A stretch of 64,000 bases of DNA from CALMEC01 sp963777565 (lineage in GTDB: Bacteria; Actinomycetota; Thermoleophilia; Miltoncostaeales; Miltoncostaeaceae): the NCBI GenBank assembly GCA_963777565.1, contig CAVZQZ010000009.1, positions 372,001-436,000 of the forward strand, read 5' to 3'. A model generated the notes under the pieces. It did not search any database, was not told the DNA's origin, and worked only from the letters and a program-made list of their open reading frames with translations. The first letter of the stretch is position 1; each line of letters starts with the position of its first letter. This document shows positions 43,010 through 51,692 of this stretch, piece after piece. The position numbers were made by a program, and so were the translations under genes.

Positions 43010-43429
43010 CTACGTGGTGCCGCTGTCAGGCGAATGCTTGCTCTGGAACTTCGAGGGGCACTTGGTGAGGAGGGTGTCGCGCTTGGCGACGAAGGTGCCG
43101 CCCTCCATCTTGCCGGTCACGACGATCTCGCGGCCGGCCTGAAACGTGTCGGGCACGACGCCGCGGTAGAGCACTTGGACGGTCTTGCTGGCGTCGTCCT
43201 GGTCCTGCACCTGGAAGCGCACGCCCTCGGCGGAGATGGCTTGGGCGGCGGCGTTGGGCGGCGCCCCCTTCGACACGACGCCGTTGAGACGGTAGGTCTC
43301 GTCCCCCAGCTTCACCTGGGCCGGCCCCGCGTAGGTCTCGAGCGAGCCGCCGATCGCCATCCACACGAGCGCCCCGCCAAGCAACACGGCGAGGCCGAGG
43401 GCGATGGTGAATCGGGCTTTCGACCGCAT
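43010..43429 (-). CDS. ccmE: Haem chaperone CcmE (Cys-type variant)
   Basis: CcmE carries haem to CcmF. The 139-residue protein has an N-terminal anchor (about 6-26) and an OB-fold beta barrel (VQVLYRGVVPDTFQAGREIVV, then VAKRDTLLTKCPSKF). In classical CcmE, haem is bound through HxxxY. Here the site is Cys124-x3-Phe128, like the CxxxY variant but with Phe in place of Tyr. His132 lies close and might serve as a haem ligand. The ATG at 43429 starts the ccmE-ccmF-ccmI-like operon. Confidence 0.92.
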   Translation of the reverse strand: MRSKARFTIALGLAVLLGGALVWMAIGGSLETYAGPAQVKLGDETYRLNGVVSKGAPPNAAAQAISAEGVRFQVQDQDDASKTVQVLYRGVVPDTFQAGREIVVTGKMEGGTFVAKRDTLLTKCPSKFQSKHSPDSGTT

Positions 43430-43520
43430 CGTGGCTGATCGTACTACCGGGGCCCGGCGATCCGAAGGTGACGTGTGTCGCGTCTTCCGCCGGAGACGCC
43501 GCCGCAAATCGGGGCTCGGG

Positions 43521-43925
43521 TCAGTGCTTGACGACCTTCGGGAGCGTCTTGGCCTGGGCGACCCACGCGGTGACTCGTGCCTCGGTCGGCAGCTGTCGCA
43601 CGAGCTTCTTCTTGCGGTTCACCTCGGCCATCGTCGCCACCAGGTTCGCGGGCTTGCGCTTCGCGAGTTCGGGCACCGTGTCGACCCCGCTGGCCTCGAG
43701 CAGGTCGGAGTACTCCTCCCCCACGCCGGTGATCCGCATCAGGTCGGCCCGGTTGACCCACTCCAGCAGGCGCTTCTCGGTGACGCCGGATGCCTTGGAG
43801 AGCTCCCTGCGCCCCGCCGCGGTGGCGCCGCGGGTCAGGAGCGTGGTGGTGGAGCCGACCTTCGCCTTCGCCAGCTTCGCGGCGCCGTTGGCGCCGATCC
43901 CCTCGATTGTCGTGAGCTTCGCCAT
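43521..43925 (-). CDS. DUF4332 helix-hairpin-helix protein
   Basis: This is a 134-residue protein with two helix-hairpin-helix-like halves: TTIEGIGANGAAKLAKAKVG at the start and ITGVGEEYSDLLEASGVDTV in the middle, matching the DUF4332 family. Non-specific nucleic-acid binding is the usual inference for such folds; its role is unknown. The ATG at 43925 follows a GGGAGG ribosome-binding site. Confidence 0.82.
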   Translation of the reverse strand: MAKLTTIEGIGANGAAKLAKAKVGSTTTLLTRGATAAGRRELSKASGVTEKRLLEWVNRADLMRITGVGEEYSDLLEASGVDTVPELAKRKPANLVATMAEVNRKKKLVRQLPTEARVTAWVAQAKTLPKVVKH

Positions 43926-43974
43926 CGGGCCTCCCTGAGTGGTCCCGACGCGGCGCGTCGGTGCGGGCCCAACG

Positions 43975-45273
43975 CTACCCGAGGGCGCGCCCCACGGCGC
44001 GCTCGAATGCGCCAAGCCCGAGGTCGAGTTCGTCGTCGCTGGTGACCAGCGGCGGGATGAACCGCACGACGTTGCCATCGGCCGAGCAGTCGATGAGGAT
44101 CAGCCCCTCCTCTTCGGCCGCCGTGACGATGCGTGCCACGAGGTCGCCCAGCGGGGCATGCGTCGCCGGGTCGGCGAACTCGATGCCGATCATGAGCCCG
44201 GGGCCGCGCACCTCGGCGACCTCTGGGATCTCGGCCTCGAGCGCCTTGAGCCGGTGGGTCGCGCGGGCGCCGAGCTCGCGCCCCCGGGCGAGGAGCCCGT
44301 CGTCCTCCACGGTGTCGATCACCGCCGCGCCGGCGGCGCAGGCGATGGGGTTGCCGCCGAAGGTGGTGCCGTGCGCCCCGGTCGGCCAGCGGGCCATGAG
44401 CTCGGGCGAAGCGCCGATCGCGGACACCGGGAACCCGTTGGCGATGCCCTTGGCCATGGCGATGGCGTCCGGCGTCACCCCGAACGTCTGCGCCGCGAAC
44501 CACTCGCCCGTGCGGCCGAACCCGGTCTGCACCTCGTCGAACACGAGCAGCGCGCCGTGGCGGTCGGCCCGCTCGCGCAGCCCCTCCAGCAGCCGCGTGC
44601 CGGCGGGGTGGTAGCCGCCCTCGCCCTGCACGGGCTCGATGAGGTAGCAGGCGGTCTCGTCGCCGGGCAGCTCGTGGCGGTGCAGGTCGTCGAGGCCGGC
44701 GAGCGAACGGTCGACCGCGTCGTCCATGTCGGTGCCCCAGCGGTACGGCGTCGGGAATGGCGCGACGTAGACGCTGGCGCCCAGCGGGGCGTAGCCGGCC
44801 CGGTAATAGGACTTCGACGTCGTGTAGCCCACACTCCCCTGCGTGCGGCCGTGAAAGCCGCCGCGGAACACGACGACCCCGTGCCGTCCCGTGACGCGCC
44901 GCGCGAGCTTGACCGATCCCTCGATCGCCTCGCTGCCGCCGTTCAGGAAGAAGAACGAGCCGATGTTGCCGGGGGTGACCCGCGCGAGGCGCTCGGCCAG
45001 GGCCACGGCCGACTCGTAGCGGAACACCCCGCCGCTGTGGACCATGCGCTGCATCTGCTCCAGTGCCGCGACCATGACGCGGGGGTGGTTGTGGCCCAGG
45101 TTGGTCGTGGCTGTCCCCGACGCGAAGTCGAGGTAGCGACGCCCGTCCACGGCCTCGACCCACGGGCCCTCGGCCCGCACGGCCTGGATCGTCGTGGCGA
45201 CGCCGAGCGTGGGCGCGATCACCCTTCCCCATCGCTCGTCGAGTGTTCCGCCGGAGACAGGTGTCGCGCTCAT
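43975..45273 (-). CDS. Class III aminotransferase (4-aminobutyrate-aminotransferase-like)
   Basis: This is a 432-residue PLP aminotransferase. It has DFASGTATTNLGHNHPRVM, FFFLNGGSEAIEGSVKLAR, EPVQGEGGYHPAG, FDEVQTGFGRTGEW and PLP Lys275 in AMAKGIANGFPVSAIG. It most resembles GabT-type enzymes that use omega-amino acids such as 4-aminobutyrate; ornithine- or acetylornithine-type substrates are possible. Confidence 0.88.
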   Translation of the reverse strand: MSATPVSGGTLDERWGRVIAPTLGVATTIQAVRAEGPWVEAVDGRRYLDFASGTATTNLGHNHPRVMVAALEQMQRMVHSGGVFRYESAVALAERLARVTPGNIGSFFFLNGGSEAIEGSVKLARRVTGRHGVVVFRGGFHGRTQGSVGYTTSKSYYRAGYAPLGASVYVAPFPTPYRWGTDMDDAVDRSLAGLDDLHRHELPGDETACYLIEPVQGEGGYHPAGTRLLEGLRERADRHGALLVFDEVQTGFGRTGEWFAAQTFGVTPDAIAMAKGIANGFPVSAIGASPELMARWPTGAHGTTFGGNPIACAAGAAVIDTVEDDGLLARGRELGARATHRLKALEAEIPEVAEVRGPGLMIGIEFADPATHAPLGDLVARIVTAAEEEGLILIDCSADGNVVRFIPPLVTSDDELDLGLGAFERAVGRALG

Positions 45274-45312
45274 GTTCCGATTCTGGCACGCCCCCGCCGG
45301 GGGGTGCCGGGA

Positions 45313-46992
45313 TCAGGCGCCGAGCAGTGCCATGAGCGCTCGGCGCGCCGCGGCCAGGCGGGCCCGCGCCCGCTCGCGCGCCGCATCCAGCCCGTCGGCG
45401 CCGATCGGCTCCACCGCCTCGCAGTAGCACTTGAGCTTCGGCTCGGTGCCGCTGGGCCGCACGAGCACCCGCAGCCCGCCGGCCAGGTCGACGCGCAGCA
45501 CGTCGGGTGCGAGCCACCGGATCGCATCGACGGGGTCATCGCCGATGTGCGTGGGAGGCGATGCCACCAACGCTGCGACGGTGCCGTCGCGCCGCTCCCG
45601 CCAGCCGGGCCCCTCGTAGCGCAGCGAGAAGTTCTCGGTGATGTGCGCGCCGTGGCGGATGTGGAGGGCGTCGAGCGCGTCCAGGAGCGTCCGGTCGCGT
45701 GCCTTCTCCCACGCGACCATCGAGGCGACGGCGAGCGCGCCCGACAGGCCGTCCTTGTCGTGCACGTCGGCGCCGATGGCGTACCCGATGGCCTCCTCGT
45801 ACGCGAGCACCTGGCGCAGCTCGGGGTGCGCGAGCGCGGGGCGCGACAGCCACTTGAACCCGGTGAGCGTCTCCTCGTGGCGGACGCCGTGATGCTCGGC
45901 GATCCGCGCGAGCAGCGACGACGAGACGACGGTGGTGGCGACGAGCCGCCCGGGTCCGTCGGTGACGTGCGCGAGGAGCCATTCGCCGAGGAGCGCCCCC
46001 ACCTCGTCGCCGGTGAGCTTCCGGGCCGAGCCGTCGCGCTCATGCGTGAGGACGGCGACGCGGTCGGCGTCCGGGTCGAGCGCGATGCCCACGTCGCCGC
46101 CCACCGCCTGCATCCGCGCCGCCAGCAGGTCGGTGGCGCCGGGCTCCTCGGGGTTGGGGAACCCGACGGTCGGGAAGTCCGGGTCGGGGGCGAGCTGCTC
46201 CGGCACCGGGTGAACGTCCGTGTGGCCCGCCGCCGCGAGCAGCTCGGCCAGGAGCGCTCCGCCCACCCCGTGCATCGCGGTGGTGGCGATGCGGATCGGG
46301 ACGGCGGGCGGCGGGACGCGCCCCAGGGTGGCGGTACGGTAGGCGTCGACGATCGAATCGGACAGCGGCTCGACGGCCGTCGCCACCGCATGGGCGGGCG
46401 TGACGATCCCGTCCGCCGCGACGGCGGCGATCTGGTCGGCGACGTGGCTGTCGACCGGCGGCACGATCTGCGCGGCGTCGGCCATGAACAGCTTGAGCCC
46501 GTTGTCGGCGGGCGGGTTGTGGCTCGCGGTGATCACGATGCCGGCGGCCGCGTGGAGGGGCCGTACCGCGTAGACGCCCACGGGCGTCGGCTGCGGAGGC
46601 TCGGCGAGCACGACTCGGATGCCGTGCGCGGCGATCACCTCCGCGCAGTCGTGCGCGAACCGGTCGGACCGGTGCCGCGCATCGTGCGCGATCACGACCC
46701 CCCGCCGTGCGGCATCGGAGACGTTCGCGAGGAGGTACCGGGCGATCCCGGCCGCGCTCTCGCGCACCACGACCCGGTTCATGCCCATCGGACCGGCCTG
46801 CATGGTGGCCCGGAGGCCGGCGGTGCCGAACTCGAGGCGACCGGAGAAGCGCTCGCGCAGAGCGACCTCGTCGCCCGTGGCGAGAAGCGTCTCGAGCTCC
46901 GCGCGGCTCTGGGGGTCTGGGTCTCTCGCGATCCACGCCTCGACGGTGGCCCGCAGCCGGGGGTCGACCTTCATGGCGCGTGAGTCTGCCAC
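45313..46992 (-). CDS. Phosphohexomutase (phosphoglucomutase/phosphomannomutase)
   Basis: This enzyme interconverts hexose 1- and 6-phosphates. The 559-residue alpha-D-phosphohexomutase has FGTAGLRATMQAGPMGMNR, the phosphoserine loop ITASHNPPADNGLK (Ser157), metal loop ALDPDADRVAVL, sugar loop YEEAIGYAIG and phosphate-binding VRPSGTEPKLKCY. The length matches the long PgcA-type form. I prefer the GTG at 46992 because GGAGG lies 4-5 nt upstream; ATG 46974 is also possible. Confidence 0.92.
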   Translation of the reverse strand: MADSRAMKVDPRLRATVEAWIARDPDPQSRAELETLLATGDEVALRERFSGRLEFGTAGLRATMQAGPMGMNRVVVRESAAGIARYLLANVSDAARRGVVIAHDARHRSDRFAHDCAEVIAAHGIRVVLAEPPQPTPVGVYAVRPLHAAAGIVITASHNPPADNGLKLFMADAAQIVPPVDSHVADQIAAVAADGIVTPAHAVATAVEPLSDSIVDAYRTATLGRVPPPAVPIRIATTAMHGVGGALLAELLAAAGHTDVHPVPEQLAPDPDFPTVGFPNPEEPGATDLLAARMQAVGGDVGIALDPDADRVAVLTHERDGSARKLTGDEVGALLGEWLLAHVTDGPGRLVATTVVSSSLLARIAEHHGVRHEETLTGFKWLSRPALAHPELRQVLAYEEAIGYAIGADVHDKDGLSGALAVASMVAWEKARDRTLLDALDALHIRHGAHITENFSLRYEGPGWRERRDGTVAALVASPPTHIGDDPVDAIRWLAPDVLRVDLAGGLRVLVRPSGTEPKLKCYCEAVEPIGADGLDAARERARARLAAARRALMALLGA

Positions 46993-47017
46993 GACGCCTC
47001 CGCGACGGACGCTCGGT

Positions 47018-48217
47018 TCACCGCACGAGGTCGACGGTATAGCCCTCCGCGGTCAGGGTCTCGAGCACCTCTGCTTGGTGGGCCGCGTCGCGGGTTTCCA
47101 ATGTGAACAGCACCTCGACGCTGGCGATCGGAAGTTCGATGCCCTCCCGGTGGTGCTCCACCGAGAGGACGTTGAGGCCAAGGCGGGCGATCACGCCGGT
47201 CAGGTGATGGAGGGCGCCGGGCCGGTCGTCGATCACGATGCGCACCACCATGAACCGGGCGGCCGCGGACAGGCCGTGGTCGATGAGCCGCGTCAGGAGC
47301 ATCGGATCGACGTTCCCTCCCGAGAGGACGGCGACAACCGGGCCTGTGCCGGGGACCGCTCCGGCGAGCAGCGCTGCGACGGGAAGCGCGCCCGACGGCT
47401 CCACGACGGCCTTCGCGCGCTCTAAGAGGAACAGCACCGCCCGGCTGATCTCCTCCTCCGACACCGTCGTAATCTCGTGGACGAACTCCTGGGCATGCGC
47501 GAAGGTGAGCTCGCTCGGCGCCCGCAGCGCGACGCCGTCGGCCATCGTGACCGGCACCACCTCCACCACGTGGCCGGCGGCGATGGACCGGCGCATCGAG
47601 TTCGCGCCTTCGGCCTGCACCCCCACCACCCGAACATCCGGCCGCACCGCGGCCAGCGCAGTCGCCACCCCTGCGAGCAGACCGCCGCCGCCGACCGGGA
47701 CCAGAACGGTCTGCGCCGACGGGGCCTCGTCGGCGATCTCAAGCCCGATCGTCCCCTGGCCGGCGATGATCGCCGGGTGGTCGAACGGTGGTACGTACGT
47801 CGCGTGGTGCTCGACCGCATAACGGCGAGCGAGGGCGATGCATTCCTCCACCGCGCCCGGCACCGGCACCACATCCGCGCCGTACTCGCGCGTCGCGAGG
47901 AGCTTCGGGAGGGCGGCGCGCTCGGGCATGAACACCCGGGCGGTCCGGCCGGTGAGCGACGCCGCCAGGGCCACTCCCTGCGCGTGATTGCCCGCCGATG
48001 CGGCGACGACCTCGCCACCCGCGGGGACGCCGTCCATGTAGTTGTAGGCGCCGCGGATCTTGAACGAGCCGGCGCGTTGAAGTTGCTCTGGCTTGAGGAA
48101 CACCTCCCGGCCGGTCACCCGACTGAGGCTGTCGAACCGCTCCGTGGTGGTGGCCCGCACCACGCCGCGGATGCGCTCGCGGGCGGCGACGATCTCCTCG
48201 AGCGTGACGAGCGGCAT
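47018..48217 (-). CDS. ilvA: Threonine ammonia-lyase (threonine dehydratase)
   Basis: This enzyme deaminates threonine to 2-oxobutanoate, the first step to isoleucine. The 399-residue PLP protein has Lys53 in LKPEQLQRAGSFKIRGAYNY, VAASAGNHAQGVALAAS, VPVGGGGLLAGVATAL and, from about 325, an ACT domain (VIDDRPGALHHLTGVIARLG). The single C-terminal ACT domain is typical of the shorter, often catabolic-type enzymes. It is divergent from the SDR gene. Confidence 0.93.
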   Translation of the reverse strand: MPLVTLEEIVAARERIRGVVRATTTERFDSLSRVTGREVFLKPEQLQRAGSFKIRGAYNYMDGVPAGGEVVAASAGNHAQGVALAASLTGRTARVFMPERAALPKLLATREYGADVVPVPGAVEECIALARRYAVEHHATYVPPFDHPAIIAGQGTIGLEIADEAPSAQTVLVPVGGGGLLAGVATALAAVRPDVRVVGVQAEGANSMRRSIAAGHVVEVVPVTMADGVALRAPSELTFAHAQEFVHEITTVSEEEISRAVLFLLERAKAVVEPSGALPVAALLAGAVPGTGPVVAVLSGGNVDPMLLTRLIDHGLSAAARFMVVRIVIDDRPGALHHLTGVIARLGLNVLSVEHHREGIELPIASVEVLFTLETRDAAHQAEVLETLTAEGYTVDLVR

Positions 48218-48259
48218 CTCCGGCACGCGAGGACGGTAGCACCGTGGTATGCATGCCGA

Positions 48260-49024
48260 ATGCGACTCGACGGCACGAGCGCCCTCGTCACCGGCGGCGG
48301 ATCCGGGCTCGGCGCGGCCACCGCGCGGCACCTCGTGGGGGCCGGCGCGCACGTTGTCATCGCCGACCTCGCCGAATCGCGCGGGCCGCGCATGGCGGTG
48401 GAGCTCGGCCACCTCGCCCGGTTCGCGACCGCGGACGTGCGTGACGAGGCGAGCGTCGGTGCCGCCGTGGACCTCGCGGCGAGCCTCGCTCCCCTACGGG
48501 TTGCTGCGTGCTGCGCCGGCATCGCCCCCGCCGCGCGGGTGGTGGGACGCGACGGGCCGCATTCCCTCGGCATGTTCCGCGACGTGATCGAGATCAACCT
48601 GGTCGGCACGTTCAACACGCTGCGCCTCGCCGCCGCGGCGATGGGCGACAACGCGCCCGACGCCGATGAGACCCGCGGCGTGGTCGTCATGACCGCCTCG
48701 ATCGCGGCGTACGAAGGGCAGATTGGCCAGTCGGCCTACGCCGCCTCGAAGGGCGGCGTCGCCGCGCTCACGATCACCGCCGCCCGCGATCTCGCCAGCC
48801 GCGGGATCCGGGTGATGTCGATCGCTCCCGGCCCGATGATGACGCCGATGGTCGCGGCGTTTAGCGACGAGGTGCGGGCCGTGCTGGCCGCCCAGGCCGT
48901 GCATCCCAAGCGGCTGGGGCATCCGGAGGAGTTCGCCGCTCTCGTCGGGCACATCGTCGAGAACCCCTACCTCAACGGCGAGGTCATCCGGCTCGACGCC
49001 GCCGCGCGCATGCCCCCCAAGTAG
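48260..49024 (+). CDS. Short-chain dehydrogenase (3-hydroxyacyl-CoA dehydrogenase type 2-like)
   Basis: This is a 254-residue SDR with the cofactor loop SALVTGGGSGLGAATARHL (Asp after the second strand suggests NAD), the CCAGIAPA strand, catalytic Ser in MTASIAAYEG, and Tyr160/Lys164 in SAYAASKGGVAALT. GPMMTPMVA and the overall pattern resemble the HSD17B10/FabG-like hydroxyacyl-CoA dehydrogenases. The physiological substrate is not fixed by context. Confidence 0.85.
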   Translation: MRLDGTSALVTGGGSGLGAATARHLVGAGAHVVIADLAESRGPRMAVELGHLARFATADVRDEASVGAAVDLAASLAPLRVAACCAGIAPAARVVGRDGPHSLGMFRDVIEINLVGTFNTLRLAAAAMGDNAPDADETRGVVVMTASIAAYEGQIGQSAYAASKGGVAALTITAARDLASRGIRVMSIAPGPMMTPMVAAFSDEVRAVLAAQAVHPKRLGHPEEFAALVGHIVENPYLNGEVIRLDAAARMPPK

Positions 49025-49032
49025 CGCGTCAC

Positions 49033-51405
49033 TCACCTGAGCGTTGCGACGGTGGCGCCGTCGCCGCCGTCGTCCGGACCCGCCAGCTCGGAGCTCGCGA
49101 CGAGGGGGTGGCGGTCGAGTTCCTCGCGAATCGCGACGCGAAGCGCGCCGGTGCCGCGGCCGTGGACGATGCGGACGGTCTCGAGGCCCACCATCGCCGC
49201 CTCGTCGATGTGCGCACGCACGGCCGCGCGGGCCGTCTCGGCGCGCTGCCCCCGCACGTCGAGCTGCTGACCGACGGCCACGACGGGGGGCCGTGTCTCG
49301 GGGCGGGCCGCGATCGGCTCGGGCGCCACGCGGGCGTCGCGGACGAGCCGCGACGCGTTGAGGCGCATGCGCGCGGACGGGCCCTGGATCTCGACGGTGT
49401 CGCCCTCTACCGCGAGCACCTCGCCGCGAACGCCGAGGTCGCTCACGACGACGCGGTCGCCCACCGCCAGGTCCTCGGGCGCGCCGACCGGCGCGGTGAG
49501 CTCCGCGAGGCGCTCCGTCGCCCGTGCGCCGGCCGCCGCCGCCGCCCCGAGCCGACGGTCGCGCTCGGCGGCCCGCGCCGCGGCGCCCGACTCGACCCGG
49601 CGGCGCTCCTCGCGGCGTGCCGCGGCGATCTCGGCGCGCAGCGTCGCGAGCTCGGCGGTGACCGCCGCCAGCTCGTCGCGGGCGTCCTCACGCGCACGTG
49701 CGCGCGCCTGCGCGGCGTCCTGACGCATGCGCTCCACCCGCGCGGCGAGCTCACGCTCACGTGTCTCGACCTCCATGCGCACGCGTGCGGCCTCGTCGCG
49801 CTCGGCGAGCGCCGCGTCGCGTTCGGCTTCGGCCACCACGCGTGCCGCGGCGGCCTCCTGCAGGAGCGCCTCCACCCCGCCCCGGTCCTCGCCGACCATG
49901 CGCCGCGCGGCGGTGACGACATCCACGTTGAGGCCCAGCCGCTCCGCGACCTCGATGGCGTGTGACGCCCCGGGCTCGCCGACACGGATCTCGAACGTCG
50001 GCGCGAGGCGCTCGGCGTCGAAGCCCACGGCCGCATTCGCCGCGCCCGGCGTCTCGCTGGCCCATGCCTTGAGCTCGTGGTGGTGCGTGGTGGCCAGCAC
50101 GAGCGCCCCCTTCGCGACCAGCGCCTCCAGTACCGCCCGCGCGATCGCCGCGCCCTCACCGGGGTCGGTGCCGGCGGCGACCTCGTCGAGCAGCACCAGG
50201 GTGCGCGGCCCCGCCGCGCCGAGGATGTCGATGAGCCGCCGAACATGCCCCGAGAACGTGGAGAGGTTGCGCTCGATCGACTGGTCGTCGCCGATGTCGA
50301 CGAGCACCCGGTCGAACACGGGCAGGCGCGCCGTCACCGCCGGCGGCTGCAGCCCGCACTGGTATGCGAGCGCCAGCAGTCCGAGCGTCTTGAGCGCCAC
50401 CGTCTTGCCGCCGGCATTCGGACCGCTCACCACGAGCGCGCGTACACCCCGGAGGGGGAGGTCGATCGGGACCGCCGTGCCGGGGTCGAGCAGCGGGTGC
50501 CGCGCGCGGATCAGCTCGACGTCCTTCGACGGGCCGACCGGCGTGCCGTCCCAGCGGCGCGACAGCGCCGCGCAGGCCATGGCACGGTCGATCTCCGCCA
50601 GCTCCGCTGCGGCACCGTCGAGCGCGGGAGCCGCCGCGGCAACGTCTGCCGACAGCCCGGCGAGCACGCGCTCCACCTCGATGCGCTCCATCGCCTCGAG
50701 CTCGCGCACCCGGTTGTTCGCCTCCACCACGTCCAGCGGCTCGACGAACACCGTCTGGCCCGACGAGGAGCGGTCGTGGACGATGCCGGGCACCGAGCCG
50801 CGGGCCGACGCCTTGACCGCGAGCACCGGCCGGCCGCCACGCTCGGTCACGAACCCCTCCTGCAGATGCTGGCGGAATCGGTCGCCCGCCACGCGCAGTG
50901 CCTCCACCGCCCCCGACCGAGCCGACGCGAGCTGGCGGCGCGCCTGGGCGAGCTCGACCGAGGCGTCGTCGCGCACGCCGCCGTGCCCGTCCAGCGCGCG
51001 CTCGACGGCGTCGGCCACCGGCACGAGCGCCCGGCCGTCCACGCCCTCAGCGCGCTCGGCGAGCCGCGGCGCGACCTCGCGGTGCGCGCCGACTGCGGTG
51101 GCGATCTCCACCGCCACACGGATCGTCGCGGCGACCTCCGCAAGCGCGCCGACGTCGAGGGTGCCGCCCCGGGAGGCCAGCTCCGTGGCCTCCCGGACAT
51201 CGGCGGAGCCCGGGCTGACGCCGATGCCGAGCCCGAGCAGTGAGATCGCCTCGGCGGTCTCGCGCTGACGGGCCTCGACCAGGTGCGGCTCCGGGGTTGG
51301 CGCGAGACCGAGCACGGCCTCCCGGCCGCCGGGCGTCGCGCACACCGACGCCAGCCGCGCCCGCACCTCGTGGAGCTCGAGGAGCTCCTCGCTTCGCCGA
51401 TCCAT
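49033..51405 (-). CDS. mutS2: MutS2 endonuclease/ATPase
   Basis: MutS2 binds branched DNA or collided ribosomes depending on lineage and is not part of mismatch repair. The 790-residue protein has a clamp/lever helical region, the ATPase domain with Walker A SGPNAGGKT (about 327-335), STFSGHVRRL and LVLLDEVAAGTDPGEGAA, a long charged coiled coil at about 515-640, and a C-terminal Smr nuclease domain (LDVRGQRAETA, then VRIVHGRGTGALR). The ATG at 51405 has a TACGAT -10 only 6 nt upstream. Confidence 0.94.
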   Translation of the reverse strand: MDRRSEELLELHEVRARLASVCATPGGREAVLGLAPTPEPHLVEARQRETAEAISLLGLGIGVSPGSADVREATELASRGGTLDVGALAEVAATIRVAVEIATAVGAHREVAPRLAERAEGVDGRALVPVADAVERALDGHGGVRDDASVELAQARRQLASARSGAVEALRVAGDRFRQHLQEGFVTERGGRPVLAVKASARGSVPGIVHDRSSSGQTVFVEPLDVVEANNRVRELEAMERIEVERVLAGLSADVAAAAPALDGAAAELAEIDRAMACAALSRRWDGTPVGPSKDVELIRARHPLLDPGTAVPIDLPLRGVRALVVSGPNAGGKTVALKTLGLLALAYQCGLQPPAVTARLPVFDRVLVDIGDDQSIERNLSTFSGHVRRLIDILGAAGPRTLVLLDEVAAGTDPGEGAAIARAVLEALVAKGALVLATTHHHELKAWASETPGAANAAVGFDAERLAPTFEIRVGEPGASHAIEVAERLGLNVDVVTAARRMVGEDRGGVEALLQEAAAARVVAEAERDAALAERDEAARVRMEVETRERELAARVERMRQDAAQARARAREDARDELAAVTAELATLRAEIAAARREERRRVESGAAARAAERDRRLGAAAAAGARATERLAELTAPVGAPEDLAVGDRVVVSDLGVRGEVLAVEGDTVEIQGPSARMRLNASRLVRDARVAPEPIAARPETRPPVVAVGQQLDVRGQRAETARAAVRAHIDEAAMVGLETVRIVHGRGTGALRVAIREELDRHPLVASSELAGPDDGGDGATVATLR

Positions 51406-51411
51406 GCCCCA

Positions 51412-51417
51412 ATCGTA
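51412..51417 (-). promoter_or_regulatory. Candidate -10 (TACGAT), leaderless start of mutS2
   Basis: TACGAT on the minus strand lies 6 nt before the mutS2 ATG, so the transcript would lack a leader. The same hexamer and spacing occur before the pyrophosphatase gene. Confidence 0.45.
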
Positions 51418-51426
51418 CGAGGGTGT

Positions 51427-51470
51427 GTGGAGGCCGCGTACCCGACCCGCGAGGCTCAAGCGGCCTCCAC
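51427..51470. repeat. Inverted repeat between mutS2 and the surface-protein operon
   Basis: GTGGAGGCCGC (51427-51437) and GCGGCCTCCAC (51460-51470) are perfect 11-bp inverted copies separated by 22 bp. It is not a standard terminator, because there is no T-run. It may be an operator for the divergent genes or a stable hairpin in a transcript. Confidence 0.6.
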
Positions 51471-51572
51471 GCGCGACAATGCCGGGAAGCGCCTGCACAG
51501 GGCGGAGAAAACCGGCGGGTCGACCGCACCCGATCCCGCCGCCAAACGCCGTCGAGACGCCCGATTCGGGGG

Positions 51573-51628
51573 CCTTGAGTGAAGGAAATGGCAGACCTGC
51601 GTCCAATGGCCTGTCTGCGGGCTCAAGG
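51573..51628 (+). promoter_or_regulatory. Nested-stem 5' leader of the surface-protein operon
   Basis: CCTTGAG (51573-51579) is complementary to CTCAAGG (51622-51628), and inside it GCAGAC (51591-51596) is complementary to GTCTGC (51613-51618). A further small hairpin (GGTTG..CAATCC) follows. The element lies 64 bp before the GTG at 51693. It could be a cis-acting RNA control element; I match it to no known class. Confidence 0.5.
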
Positions 51629-51692
51629 TTGTGGGGCAATCCACCGATAGAGACGGCGCCGAGTTGTGTAACGACGGGGGAACACACAGGTC

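Noticed and set aside
41276..46983. Very long plus-strand open frames opposite ccmF, the aminotransferase and the phosphohexomutase.
   Set aside because: They are antisense to clearly conserved genes, are Arg/Gly/Asp-rich with no domain, and arise from the high G+C third-position pattern.
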